From assembly GCA_046261635.1 (NCBI GenBank), contig JBHEOL010000023.1, forward strand, positions 1 through 21,849: DNA of 21,849 nucleotides. Reading direction: 5' to 3'. Below the pieces are notes generated by a model. That model searched no databases and was not told where the DNA came from. It saw only the letters and a program-made list of their open reading frames with translations. Below, piece after piece: positions 14,130 through 21,749 of this stretch (position 1 is the first letter of the stretch; the number at the start of each line of letters is the position of its first letter). Made by a program: the position numbers and the translations under genes. The DNA comes from JBHEPS01 sp046261635. Its GTDB lineage: Bacteria > Acidobacteriota > Thermoanaerobaculia > Gp7-AA8.

Positions 14130-16052
14130 TTACTTCTTCTCGTCTTCGACGACTTCCGCTTCGATGACGTCGTCGTTGGCCGTCGAGCCGGCGCCGCCGG
14201 CCTCGCCACCACCGGTCGCTCCGCTGCCACCGGCATCGCCACCGCCCTGAGCCGAGGCCTGGCTGTACATGACCTCCGCCAGCTTGTGCGATGCCTTCTG
14301 GAGCGTGTCGGTCGCGCTGCGGATCTCGTCGAGCTTCCCCTGCTCCATCGCCTTGCGGGCGTCGGAGATGGCGGACTCGAGGCTCGTCACGTCGTCCCCG
14401 CCGATCTTGTCGCGGTTTTCGTTGAGCATCTTCTCGACCTCGTAGATGAGCGTATCGAGCTGGTTGCGCGCCTCGATCTCCTCACGCCGAGTCTTGTCCT
14501 CGTCGGCGTGGGATTCAGCATCACGAACCATTCGCTCGACGTCGTCCTTCGAGAGTCCCGAGGAACTGGTGATCGTGATCTTCTGCTCCTTGCCGGTGCC
14601 GAGATCCTTCGCCGAGACGTGCATGATCCCGTTCGCGTCGATATCGAACGTGACCTCGATCTTCGGAATCCCGCGTTGAGCCGGCGGAATGCCCTGGAGA
14701 TGGAACACGCCGAGGAGCTTGTTGTCCTGCGCCATGTCGCGCTCGCCCTGGATGACCTTGATCTCGACCGACGTCTGATTGTCGGCCGCGGTCGAGAAGG
14801 TCTCGGCCTTCTTGGTCGGGATCGTCGTATTGCGATCGATCAGCCGCGTCATCACGCCGCCGAGGGTCTCGATACCGAGGGAAAGCGGGGTGACGTCGAG
14901 AAGCAGCACGTCCTTGACGTCGCCGCCGAGAACACCGCCCTGAACCGCCGCGCCGATCGCGACGACTTCGTCCGGGTTCACGCCGCGATGCGGCTCCTTG
15001 CCGAAGTAGTCGGTCACGAGCTTCTGGACCATCGGAATGCGCGTCGATCCGCCGACCATCACGATCTCGTCGATCTGGTTCGGCTTGAGACCCGCGTCGG
15101 CCAGCGCCTTCTTCACCGGCTCCATCGTCTTCTGGATGATGTCGCCGACGAGCTGCTCGAACTTCGAGCGGCTCAGCTGCATGTTGAGATGCTTCGGACC
15201 GCTTTGATCCGCCGTGATGAACGGCAGGTTGACGTCGGTCGAGGCGGTGGACGAGAGCTCGATCTTCGCCTTCTCGGCCGCTTCGCGCAGACGCTGGAGG
15301 GCCATCTTGTCCTTCGACAGATCGATTCCCTGGTCCTTGCGGAACTCCTCGATGATCCAGTCGATCAGCTTCTGGTCGATGTTGTCGCCTCCCAGATGCG
15401 TGTCGCCGTTGGTCGACTTGACCTCGACCACGCCTTCACCGACTTCGAGGATCGAAATGTCGAACGTTCCGCCTCCGAAGTCATAGACGGCGATCGTCTC
15501 ATCCTGCTTCTTGTCCAGACCGTAAGCGAGTGCCGCCGCCGTCGGCTCGTTGACCAGGCGCTCGACCTTCAGGCCGGCGATCTCTCCAGCGTCCTTGGTC
15601 GCCTGGCGCTGCGAATCGTTGAAGTACGCCGGAACCGTGATGACCGCGCGGTCGACTTTCTCCCCGAGGTAGTCTTCGGCGGCCTGCTTGAGCTTCTGGA
15701 GGATCATCGCCGAGATCTCGGGGGGCGGAAAATCCTTCCCCTCGATCACGATGCGGACGTCGCCGTTCGAGGCCCTCTCGACCTTGTACGGGACCATCTT
15801 CATCTCTTCGTTGACTTCGTCGAACTTGCGCCCCATGAAGCGCTTGATCGAAAAGACGGTGTTCTCGGGGTTGGTCACGGCCTGCCGCTTGGCGACCTGA
15901 CCGACCAGACGCTCCCCGTTCCGGGCGAAGCCCACCACCGAAGGGGTGATCCGGCTCCCCTCGGCATTAACAATAACTTTCGGCTCGCCACCTTCCATCA
16001 CGGCCACGACCGAATTGGTGGTTCCGAGGTCGATGCCGATAATCTTTCCCAT
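14130..16052 (-). CDS. dnaK: Hsp70 chaperone DnaK
   Basis: This 640-residue protein has the complete DnaK architecture. The ATPase domain (1-385) contains IGIDLGTTNSVVAVMEGG, VITVPAYFNDSQRQATKDAG, YDFGGGTFDISILEVG and IVMVGGSTRIPMVQ. The linker is VLLLDVTPLSLGIE. The substrate-binding domain contains NTTIPTKKAETFSTA and GIPPAQRGIPKIEVTFDID. A helical lid and a Gly/Ala-rich tail ending EAEVVEDEKK complete it. It folds nascent and stress-damaged proteins in the cytoplasm with DnaJ and GrpE, neither of which is encoded in the window. AGGAG lies at proper distance before ATG 16052. The gene is divergent from the BI-1 gene and followed by hspR. Confidence 0.99.
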   Translation of the reverse strand: MGKIIGIDLGTTNSVVAVMEGGEPKVIVNAEGSRITPSVVGFARNGERLVGQVAKRQAVTNPENTVFSIKRFMGRKFDEVNEEMKMVPYKVERASNGDVRIVIEGKDFPPPEISAMILQKLKQAAEDYLGEKVDRAVITVPAYFNDSQRQATKDAGEIAGLKVERLVNEPTAAALAYGLDKKQDETIAVYDFGGGTFDISILEVGEGVVEVKSTNGDTHLGGDNIDQKLIDWIIEEFRKDQGIDLSKDKMALQRLREAAEKAKIELSSTASTDVNLPFITADQSGPKHLNMQLSRSKFEQLVGDIIQKTMEPVKKALADAGLKPNQIDEIVMVGGSTRIPMVQKLVTDYFGKEPHRGVNPDEVVAIGAAVQGGVLGGDVKDVLLLDVTPLSLGIETLGGVMTRLIDRNTTIPTKKAETFSTAADNQTSVEIKVIQGERDMAQDNKLLGVFHLQGIPPAQRGIPKIEVTFDIDANGIMHVSAKDLGTGKEQKITITSSSGLSKDDVERMVRDAESHADEDKTRREEIEARNQLDTLIYEVEKMLNENRDKIGGDDVTSLESAISDARKAMEQGKLDEIRSATDTLQKASHKLAEVMYSQASAQGGGDAGGSGATGGGEAGGAGSTANDDVIEAEVVEDEKK

Positions 16053-16096
16053 GTGATGCTCTCCTTTTTCCCATTTCGGCTAGTTCAGCCAATGTC

Positions 16097-16140
16097 TGAG
16101 TCACTCATAATCAGATTCAACACGATTGAAAACTTGAGTC
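16097..16140 (-). promoter_or_regulatory. Possible HspR-responsive region upstream of dnaK
   Basis: Upstream of dnaK there is one exact HAIR half-site (CTTGAGT at 16133-16139; HAIR consensus is CTTGAGT-N7-ACTCAAG) and a palindrome TGAGTCACTCA (16097-16107). TGAGTC occurs twice, 38 bp apart. No full HAIR operator and no CIRCE element was found. The only promoter boxes that I can fit are weak (TTTTCA, 17 bp, TATGAG on the minus strand). Confidence 0.35.
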
Positions 16141-16264
16141 TCCCGTTGTGAATTCCCGTGCAACTTCCCCTCCCAGACGGGCCGAACCGCGCGAAAAACG
16201 CGAATTTTCCCGCCCACGGGGCGTTTATATCGGTAACCTGCCCGATTGAAGGAGTTTCCGACTG

Positions 16265-16984
16265 ATGATGAACCCCCAGATCCCTCCAACCACCAGCTGG
16301 GCGACCTCCTCGGCGATCGACACGACCGCCCGGGTCCAGACCTTCGTCCGCGCCGTCTACGGCTGGATGTTCGCTGGCCTCGGCCTCACCGCCGCCGCGG
16401 CAGCCTGGGTCTACTTCTCCCCCGCCATGCAGCAGATCATCCTCGGCACCCCCGGGGTCGCCATCGTCCTCATGGTGGTCGAGCTCGGCCTCGTCATCTG
16501 GCTCTCGTTCCGAGTGAACAAGATGAGCCCCCAGGCGGCGGCCTCCGCCTTCATGGTCTTCTCGCTCCTGAACGGACTGACCCTCAGCGTCATCCTCTTC
16601 GCCTACACGGCGTCGTCGATCTTCCAGGCGTTCGTCGTCGCCGGCGGCATGTTCGGCGCGATGGCGATTTACGGACTGACGACCAAGCGCGATCTCACCT
16701 CGTGGGGATCGTTCTTCTTCATGGGGCTGATCGGAATCATCCTCGCCTCGGTCGTGAACATGTTCATGCGGAGCTCCGCGCTCGAGATGGCCGTCTCGTT
16801 CATCGGAGTCTTCGTCTTCGTCGGCCTGACCGCCTACGACAACCAGAAGATCAAGCGGTACGCGCTGATGGCCGAGGGTCCGCGAGTGACGAATCTCGCC
16901 GTCATCGGCGCCCTGGCGCTCTACCTCGACTTCATCAACCTCTTCCTGATGGTGCTCCGCCTGATGGGCGGAAGACGCAGCTGA
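16265..16984 (+). CDS. Bax inhibitor-1/YccA family membrane protein
   Basis: This 239-residue protein has seven predicted membrane helices, from AVYGWMFAGLGLTAAAAAWV to the end. It carries the family signatures GLTAYDNQKIKRYA (6th helix end) and LYLDFINLFLMVLRLMG (7th helix) with the paired Asp residues of BI-1 pH sensing and calcium leak. The N-terminal part up to residue 25 is cytosolic and Thr/Pro-rich. Bacterial YccA/YbhL relatives modulate FtsH or ion flux. AAGGAG at 16249-16254 supports ATG 16265; ATG 16268 is equally possible. The gene shares a 212-bp divergent region with dnaK, so stress co-regulation is conceivable. Confidence 0.92.
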   Translation: MMNPQIPPTTSWATSSAIDTTARVQTFVRAVYGWMFAGLGLTAAAAAWVYFSPAMQQIILGTPGVAIVLMVVELGLVIWLSFRVNKMSPQAAASAFMVFSLLNGLTLSVILFAYTASSIFQAFVVAGGMFGAMAIYGLTTKRDLTSWGSFFFMGLIGIILASVVNMFMRSSALEMAVSFIGVFVFVGLTAYDNQKIKRYALMAEGPRVTNLAVIGALALYLDFINLFLMVLRLMGGRRS

Positions 16985-17005
16985 GGGGTTTCAGCCAAGA
17001 ATGAA

Positions 17006-17035
17006 AAAAGGGCGGCCAGGGATGGCCGCCCTTTT
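17006..17035. terminator. Bidirectional terminator between the BI-1 and SOD genes
   Basis: AAAAGGGCGGCCA (17006-17018) pairs perfectly with TGGCCGCCCTTTT (17023-17035) around GGGA, with A and T tracts at both ends. It is 21 bp past the BI-1 stop codon. For the SOD gene a separate hairpin repeat (17067-17098) comes first. Confidence 0.88.
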
Positions 17036-17066
17036 CCATGGGATCGGGTTCGAATCTGATCGGGAG

Positions 17067-17098
17067 GGCAGAGGAAAGGATCCTCTGCCACAGGCTCA
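17067..17098 (-). repeat. Dispersed hairpin repeat including the SOD stop codon (copy B)
   Basis: The stretch 17067-17091 is identical over 25 bp to 13632-13656 (GGCAGAGGA, AAGGA, TCCTCTGCC, AC). In the gene's sense the SOD stop TGA is followed by GCCTGTGGCAGAGG; at hspR it is TGA then ACCAGTGGCAGAGG. Conservation thus starts at the stop codon in both places. Confidence 0.8.
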
Positions 17099-17695
17099 GA
17101 ACCGCTTCTCGACCGCGCTCCAGTCGATGTTGGAGATGAAGGACTCGATGTACTTCCCCTTCTCGGCGGGCTTGTAGTCGCGGAAGAAGGCGTGTTCCCA
17201 CACGTCCATGATGAGAAGGGGCTTGTAGCCCGCGATGTTGTTGACCTGATGCTCGTTGATCCAGACGTTGACGGGCTGGTCGAGGACCGGGTCGAGGTAG
17301 CAGACCGCCCAGCCGATCCCGCGCATCATGCCGACGGCGGTGAAGTCGGCCTTCCACGTCTCGTAGCTGCCGAAGAGGCCTTCGACCGACTTGCGGAACT
17401 TCGATCCCTTCTCCGGATCGCCGCCGCCGCCCTTCTTCATGTTCTCGAAGTAGTACTCGTGGAGGACCATGCCGTTGAACTCGAATCCGAGCCGTCGCTT
17501 CAGCTCTGAGAACTCGACCATCTTCGCGGCATCGACGCTTCCGCCCTTGGCGATGTCGAACAGCTTCTCGTTCAGCTTGTTCGTGTTGGCGACGTATCCC
17601 TCATACAGCTTGAAATGGATCTCGAGCGTTTCGTCCGAGATTCCATTGAGGCCGCCGAGGTCGAACTTGCGGGGCTGGTAGGTCTTGAAGGCCAT
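17096..17695 (-). CDS. Fe/Mn-family superoxide dismutase
   Basis: This 199-residue protein carries four candidate metal ligands in the order of the Fe/Mn-SOD family: His27 (EIHFKLYEGYV), His79 (VLHEYYFENM), Asp164 and His168 (MDVWEHAFFRDY). It converts superoxide to hydrogen peroxide and oxygen. It has no signal peptide, so it is cytoplasmic. The LHEYYFEN form in place of the more common NHxxFW marks a divergent branch, and the metal (Fe or Mn) cannot be decided by eye. ATG 17695 is preceded by AGGAG about 9 nt upstream. A promoter lies at 17820-17848, leaving a leader of about 118 nt. Confidence 0.9.
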   Translation of the reverse strand: MAFKTYQPRKFDLGGLNGISDETLEIHFKLYEGYVANTNKLNEKLFDIAKGGSVDAAKMVEFSELKRRLGFEFNGMVLHEYYFENMKKGGGGDPEKGSKFRKSVEGLFGSYETWKADFTAVGMMRGIGWAVCYLDPVLDQPVNVWINEHQVNNIAGYKPLLIMDVWEHAFFRDYKPAEKGKYIESFISNIDWSAVEKRF

Positions 17696-17819
17696 TTCTC
17701 GTACTCCTGTCTTCTGAGGTTTAGAGCCGTCGGCCGGGTCGAAGAGGTGGGCCGGATTTGTGGAGCGAGCCCCGTGCGGGCGACCTTCGGACTCCGACCA
17801 GACTTTTGAGCTCGACCGC

Positions 17820-17848
17820 ATTGTATGCGGCATGAGCCTCCCGGTCAT
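17820..17848 (-). promoter_or_regulatory. Likely sigma-70-type promoter for the SOD gene
   Basis: On the minus strand ATGACC (17848-17843, 4/6 match to TTGACA) is separated by 17 bp from TACAAT (17825-17820, 5/6 match to TATAAT). The rest of the 296-bp divergent gap 17696-17991 holds no gene that I can support. Confidence 0.45.
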
Positions 17849-17991
17849 TATCGAAGTAGGAATGTCGGATCGCCGGGCGCATTGCGCTCGAGCTCGCCTC
17901 GTCGAGTGCGCAGAGGCAGGTATGCCCCTTGCTCCCTCACGCAGAATCAGCGGGTGCTCAACGCCCGCCAGAACGAAGGAGGAGCTTTACA

Positions 17992-18294
17992 ATGAGCCGC
18001 AAATTCATCTCCATTCTCGCGATGATGTTCGCGCTGGTCGCCTTCGCGGCCTGTTCATCTCTCAATCAGGTGACCCCGTCGGAGTGGGACGACGCAGCGA
18101 TCGAGGCGGACGTTCGTGCTCAGATCGCCGAGGACGTGCCGGATGAGACTTTCTCGGTCGGAGTCTCGGTCAACGATCGTGTCGTCACTCTCTCAGGCAG
18201 CGCGAAAACGACGGCGCAGCGCCAGCAGATTGCCGCCGCGGCAGCCTCGGTCGACGGCGTGGTTCGGGTGATCAACAACATTCAGATGCAGTAG
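17992..18294 (+). CDS. BON-domain lipoprotein
   Basis: This 100-residue protein has a lipoprotein signal (MSRKFISILAMMFALVAFAAC, Cys21; Phe at -3 is slightly unusual) and a single BON domain at 37-100: AIEADVRAQIAEDV, FSVGVSVNDRVVTLSGSAKT, VDGVVRVINNIQMQ. BON domains bind phospholipid membranes, as in OsmY and DolP, which carry two. One copy on a lipid anchor suggests a small envelope-maintenance or stress protein. AAGGAGGAG lies just upstream of ATG 17992. The lipoprotein gene at 18365 follows in the same direction. Confidence 0.87.
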   Translation: MSRKFISILAMMFALVAFAACSSLNQVTPSEWDDAAIEADVRAQIAEDVPDETFSVGVSVNDRVVTLSGSAKTTAQRQQIAAAAASVDGVVRVINNIQMQ

Positions 18295-18306
18295 AGATCC
18301 TTCCCG

Positions 18307-18339
18307 GGGAGGGGCGCTCCCCCGGGGGGGCGCCTCCCC
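18307..18339 (+). terminator. GC-rich hairpin after the BON gene
   Basis: GGGGAGG...GGCGC pairs with GCGCC...TCCCC with small bulges around a C/G-rich centre. Only a weak CTCTT follows, so this could be a terminator or just a structured spacer before the next gene. Confidence 0.45.
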
Positions 18340-18351
18340 TCTTCGCCGGGC

Positions 18352-18357
18352 TACAAT
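18352..18357 (+). promoter_or_regulatory. Possible -10 box giving a leaderless message
   Basis: TACAAT ends 7 nt before the ATG at 18365, and no Shine-Dalgarno sequence is present. Transcription starting 7 bp after this box would put the start codon at or next to the 5' end of the message. No good -35 box is seen. Confidence 0.3.
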
Positions 18358-18364
18358 CAAGACC

Positions 18365-18940
18365 ATGATGTTCACACGAGCCGTCCTCACCGCCCTCGCG
18401 CTCCTGCTGCTCGCGGGCTGTGCCGGAGAGGAGCCTCTGGCCCCGCCCCGCGACACTCTCGCGATTCGTTACGTTGCGGATGACGAGGTCGTCCTGCGCG
18501 CGGAGCCCGACGCATCGAGTCGCCAGGTGGCGACTTACCTGTTCGGGGAAACGGCGAGCGTGCTTTCCGAGCGCGATGGATGGGCCGAGGTCCGGATCGA
18601 CTTCGAGAGAAGCGGCTGGGTGCCTGCCTCTTCGCTTCAGGCGGAATCTCCGTCCGCCGGAGCGGTGGAGACCACGGGAGCGGACGGTTCGCCGATCCCG
18701 CGGTTCCGAATCATGCCGAACCCGATCTTCAGCGGCTCGGGTGCGCGCGGAGAGATCGTCCTCGAGGCTTCCGTGAACACCGCCGGCGAGATCTTCGAGG
18801 TCCGCACGCTGCGCAACACGACCGGAAACCCCGCTCTCGAAGCCCAGAACCGGGAAGAGCTCCGCCGCGCCCGCTTCTTTCCGCTCAAGGTCGGCGGCGT
18901 CGCCAAGCCCTTCGTATACGAGCACCGCGTCGAGTACTGA
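18365..18940 (+). CDS. Lipoprotein with SH3b and TonB C-terminal-like domains
   Basis: This 191-residue protein starts with a lipoprotein signal (LLLLAGC, Cys19). A bacterial SH3 domain follows at about 33-95 (VVLRAEPDASSRQVATYL, ERDGWAEVRI, SGWVPASSL). The end (about 125-191) looks like a TonB C-terminal domain: GEIVLEASVNTAGEIFEVRT, a helix with RRARFFPLKVGG, and a final strand YEHRVEY. SH3b domains bind peptidoglycan or peptides, and TonB-C domains contact TonB boxes of outer-membrane receptors. A lipid anchor instead of an inner-membrane helix means that it cannot use ExbB/ExbD energy in the usual way. It may be a scaffold. The stop codon starts the repeat element at 18938. Confidence 0.8.
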   Translation: MMFTRAVLTALALLLLAGCAGEEPLAPPRDTLAIRYVADDEVVLRAEPDASSRQVATYLFGETASVLSERDGWAEVRIDFERSGWVPASSLQAESPSAGAVETTGADGSPIPRFRIMPNPIFSGSGARGEIVLEASVNTAGEIFEVRTLRNTTGNPALEAQNREELRRARFFPLKVGGVAKPFVYEHRVEY

Positions 18941-19075
18941 AGAGGCAAGGCAGAAGTCAGAAGGCAGAAGGCAGAAGTAGAGGCAAAGGCAACCCCATGG
19001 GGTCATCCTGAGGGATGACGGTGCCCCGCTCGCGCCTTTTCTTCTGGCTTCTGGCTTCTGGCTTGCCTCTATTCA
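18938..19075. repeat. GGCAGAA-heptad inverted element spanning stop codon to stop codon (copy 3)
   Basis: The left end is TGAAGAGGCAAGGCAGAAG, where TGA is the lipoprotein stop. The right end read inward is TGAATAGAGGCAAGCCAGAAG, where TGA is the stop of the ABC permease. Heptads are GGCAGAA on the left (18950-18977) and GGCTTCT-type on the right (19041-19063). The centre holds CCCCATGGGG (18993-19002) and a GTCATCC/GGATGAC hairpin with loop TGAG (19002-19019). The stretch GGCAACCCC in the centre is shared with copy 2. Confidence 0.88.
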
Positions 19076-20053
19076 CCCCATGACGTCGCGGCGGGTGAAG
19101 ATGGCGAATGCCGCGACGAGGGCCGCGGCGGCCCACACTCCAAGCAGGGCCACGCAGAACGCGAGCGTCATCCCGTCGTAGGGAGGCGCCTGACCCGAGT
19201 AGTAGTCCGCGAGCGGAAGCGCGGAGACGAACAGGTACTTCCCCGCGGTCCAGTCCGGACTGATCCGTGTGAGGATCGTTCCGGTGATCAGGGCCGCCAT
19301 CATCGTGCCGATCGAAGCGGCGCTCGAGCGGAAAAGCACCGACAGCAGCAGACCGATCGAGGCGACGCAGAGCATCGCGAACCACTCGAGCCCGTAGGCC
19401 ATGACGGCGTCGAGCCAGAGCGGGAGCTGCCGGACGCCTTCGAATCGCAACCCCTCGCCGCCGAGTACGAAGCCGTTGAACACGGGGGCATCCCACCCCC
19501 GAGGATCGAGAAAGAAGGCCCCGGCCCCCCAGGCGATCACGCCCCCTGCCACGAGCGTCAGCGTGGTGAAGATCCCGAGCGCGATCGCCTTCGAGGCGAG
19601 GATCTTCCACCTTCGCCGCCCGCGGGTGAGCAGCAGCTTGTCGGTCCCTTCCGCGCTCTCGGCCGAGACGATGTCGCTCGCCAGAACGGCGACCAGAAGA
19701 GGGAGGAGGAGAAAGCCTCCGACGTTGGCGAACCCTCGCGCGAAGAAGGGCGCCGTCGGACGCTCGGGGTCGATATTGCGGTCGAGGTGATAGCGCAGCC
19801 TCGCGGCCTCCGCCCTCACCGCCCGCGCCCACGACGCGTTCACCTCCTCACGCCGCAGGATGTTCTCGTACCGGGCGAGCCTGCGCTCCACGTCGATACG
19901 CCAGTCGCGGTCCCGCTCCCGCGCGATCTGCTCACCCTGCGACCATGCGACCAGCCCCAGGATCGAGACCAGTACGAGGATGATGATGGTGAACCGGCGG
20001 CGCCTGAGAATTTTCAGGCACTCGTTCTCGACGAGCGGCAACACCCCTCTCAT
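19073..20053 (-). CDS. ABC-2 type transporter permease
   Basis: This 326-residue membrane protein starts MRGVLPLVENECLKILRRRR. A first helix (IIILVLVSILGLVAW) is followed by a charged external loop (residues 42-105, rich in Arg/Glu). Then come helices at GGFLLLPLLVAVLASDIV, IFTTLTLVAGGVIAWGAGAF, AMLCVASIGLLLSVLF, IGTMMAALITGTIL and FCVALLGVWAAAALVAAFAI. The one-long-loop layout and the SAESAEGTDKLLLTRGRRR segment after the second helix are typical of ABC-2 permeases. Its start overlaps the stop of the ATPase gene (ATGA). The substrate is unknown. The stop codon lies in a repeat. Confidence 0.88.
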   Translation of the reverse strand: MRGVLPLVENECLKILRRRRFTIIILVLVSILGLVAWSQGEQIARERDRDWRIDVERRLARYENILRREEVNASWARAVRAEAARLRYHLDRNIDPERPTAPFFARGFANVGGFLLLPLLVAVLASDIVSAESAEGTDKLLLTRGRRRWKILASKAIALGIFTTLTLVAGGVIAWGAGAFFLDPRGWDAPVFNGFVLGGEGLRFEGVRQLPLWLDAVMAYGLEWFAMLCVASIGLLLSVLFRSSAASIGTMMAALITGTILTRISPDWTAGKYLFVSALPLADYYSGQAPPYDGMTLAFCVALLGVWAAAALVAAFAIFTRRDVMG

Positions 20054-20958
20054 ACGCTCTCCCCTCGCGTCTCGTCGAGGAAACGATCTTCGAGAGACCT
20101 CTTCCGCGGCTCGATCCCGTAGACGTCGATTCCGGCAGCAACGAGCGCCTGGACGGCTTCCGCCACCGCCTCCCGCGACCCGCCGAGCTCGAAATGACCG
20201 TTGCTCTCGACGATGTTTGCCCCGCCCTGGCGGAGCAGATCCGCGGCCCGTGCCGGCTCGCCCGTCTCGATCGTCCAGACATCCCTGGCCAGCAGCTCGC
20301 TGACGGGCCCGCTGCTGATGATCCGCCCGCGATGAATGATCGCGACGCGGTCACACATCAGCTCGATCTCCGCCAGCAGATGCGACGAGACGAGAATTCC
20401 GAGTCCCTCCTCGTGAGCCAGCCTGCGAAGCAGAGCGCGCATCTCCCGGATCCCTGCCGGATCGAGCCCGTTCGCCGGCTCGTCGAGAATCAGCAGCTGA
20501 GGACTCCCCATGAGCGCCTGCGCGATCCCGAGCCGCTGCCTCATCCCGAGGGAGTAGGTCTTCACCTTTTCGTCGAGCCTGTGATGGAGGCCGACGATCC
20601 GGCTCACGCGGTCGATCTCCTCGTCCTCGAGGCTGCCGATCATCCGGGCGAAGTGCTGCAGGTTCTCCCGTCCGGTCATGAATCGGTAAAGGTCGGGACT
20701 CTCGACGATGCAGCCGACTTTGCGGAGCGCCACTTCCGGCTCGCGCCGCAAATCGTGACCGCCGAGCCGAACGTTCCCCTCGGTCGGCCGGATCAGGCCG
20801 ACCAGCATCCGGATCGTGGTGGTCTTGCCCGCCCCGTTCGGCCCGAGAAAGCCGAAGATCTCCCCCGCACGGATCGCCAGCGAGACATCCTCGACGATGG
20901 TGCGGTCGCCGATTTTCTTGGTCAGCCCCTCCGCCTGGAGTACGAACCCCTCGTTCAT
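20050..20958 (-). CDS. ABC-2 type transporter ATP-binding protein
   Basis: This 302-residue ATPase has Walker A GPNGAGKTT (39-47), Q-loop region IVESPDLYRFMTGRENL, signature YSLGMRQ (135-141), Walker B LLILDE (155-160) followed by PANGLDPAG, and an H-loop in LVSSHLLAEIE. A C-terminal extension of about 80 residues (GRIISSGPVSELLAR onward) is usual for the CcmA/NatA/DrrA type. It pairs with the permease encoded in the overlapping next gene to form an exporter. ATG 20958 fits the family start. No Shine-Dalgarno sequence is visible; a perfect inverted repeat touches the start codon. Confidence 0.93.
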   Translation of the reverse strand: MNEGFVLQAEGLTKKIGDRTIVEDVSLAIRAGEIFGFLGPNGAGKTTTIRMLVGLIRPTEGNVRLGGHDLRREPEVALRKVGCIVESPDLYRFMTGRENLQHFARMIGSLEDEEIDRVSRIVGLHHRLDEKVKTYSLGMRQRLGIAQALMGSPQLLILDEPANGLDPAGIREMRALLRRLAHEEGLGILVSSHLLAEIELMCDRVAIIHRGRIISSGPVSELLARDVWTIETGEPARAADLLRQGGANIVESNGHFELGGSREAVAEAVQALVAAGIDVYGIEPRKRSLEDRFLDETRGESV

Positions 20959-20974
20959 GCGTTCTGTAGAACGC
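20959..20974. promoter_or_regulatory. Perfect inverted repeat in a 20-nt divergent gap
   Basis: GCGTTCT-GT-AGAACGC (7-bp arms, 2-bp spacer) occupies most of the gap between the ABC ATPase start (20958, minus) and the SGNH hydrolase start (20979, plus). Its position and symmetry fit an operator for both genes, but no regulator is known. Confidence 0.5.
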
Positions 20975-20978
20975 TCTG

Positions 20979-21749
20979 ATGCGTCGCATATTGCGCTGGA
21001 CACTCCCCGCCGGGCTCGCGCTCGCAACGGCCCTGGTCTTCGCGACCGGGTTCGTGCTCGCGCTTCGCGGCGGCGTCGGTGAACCGGTCGGATCGATCGC
21101 CGCGGGCGATTCCGCGGCCGCAGTCCCGGCGTCCGACGACCCCCTCGTCCTCATCCTCGGCGACTCGCTCGCACGCGGGGCCGGAGACGCGAGCGGCCGC
21201 GGCATCGGGGGAAATCTCGACGAGATGCTCGCCCGCGACGGCGTCGACCCGGAAATCGCCAACCTGGCGGTGAACGGGGCCAGAACCGGTGATCTGATCG
21301 AGAAGATCGCGCGTCCCAGTGTCCGCGACCTTGCCGCGCGGTCCTCGACGATCGTCGTCTCGATCGGTGGAAACGACCTGTTCGGCATATCGACCCGTCA
21401 GGAAGGGCGATTCACGCCGGAGCCGGGCGACCCGCGTGAAAGCTTCGGTGAGGTTCTCGATCGCGTGGAGACCGTCGTTCGGGGGCTCAGGGCGGCAAGC
21501 CCGGAGGCGCGGATCTACCTGCTCGGGCTCTACGATCCCTTTGCCGCGCGGGGGGACGAGGTCGCTTCCTACGTCGCCGCCTGGAACTCGGCTCTGGTCG
21601 ACCGCTTCGGCGACGATCCCCGAATCACGGTCGTCCAGACGGCCGACCTCTTCGTCGGCGTCGATCGCCTGAGCGCGGACCGCTTCCACCCCAACGAGGA
21701 CGCTTACGAGCGGATCGCCAGGCGGATCGCCGATTCGGCGAATTATTAG
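20979..21749 (+). CDS. SGNH/GDSL-family hydrolase with N-terminal membrane anchor or signal
   Basis: This 256-residue protein has an N-terminal hydrophobic segment (residues 8-29, LPAGLALATALVFATGFVLALR) after MRRILRW, so it is exported or membrane-anchored. Catalytic blocks are LILGDSLARGAG (Ser63), the block II-like NLAVNGARTGDL (Gly100), SIGGNDLFG (130-133) and DRFHPNEDAY with Asp234 and His237. This is the lysophospholipase L1/TesA-like branch of SGNH hydrolases and is distinct from the longer enzyme at 2425-3837. The stop TAG is the first three bases of the TAGGGGC repeat. It is divergent from the ABC-2 operon. Confidence 0.87.
   Translation: MRRILRWTLPAGLALATALVFATGFVLALRGGVGEPVGSIAAGDSAAAVPASDDPLVLILGDSLARGAGDASGRGIGGNLDEMLARDGVDPEIANLAVNGARTGDLIEKIARPSVRDLAARSSTIVVSIGGNDLFGISTRQEGRFTPEPGDPRESFGEVLDRVETVVRGLRAASPEARIYLLGLYDPFAARGDEVASYVAAWNSALVDRFGDDPRITVVQTADLFVGVDRLSADRFHPNEDAYERIARRIADSANY

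Noticed and set aside
13977..16151. Very long open frame on the plus strand opposite dnaK
   Set aside because: It is antisense to a complete, unmistakable DnaK and has a repetitive Arg/Leu/Asp composition; it is a shadow of high-GC codon use.
16053..16264. Full HAIR or CIRCE operator upstream of dnaK
   Set aside because: Only one CTTGAGT half-site is exact; no partner at 7 bp and no TTAGCACTC/GAGTGCTAA pair were found.
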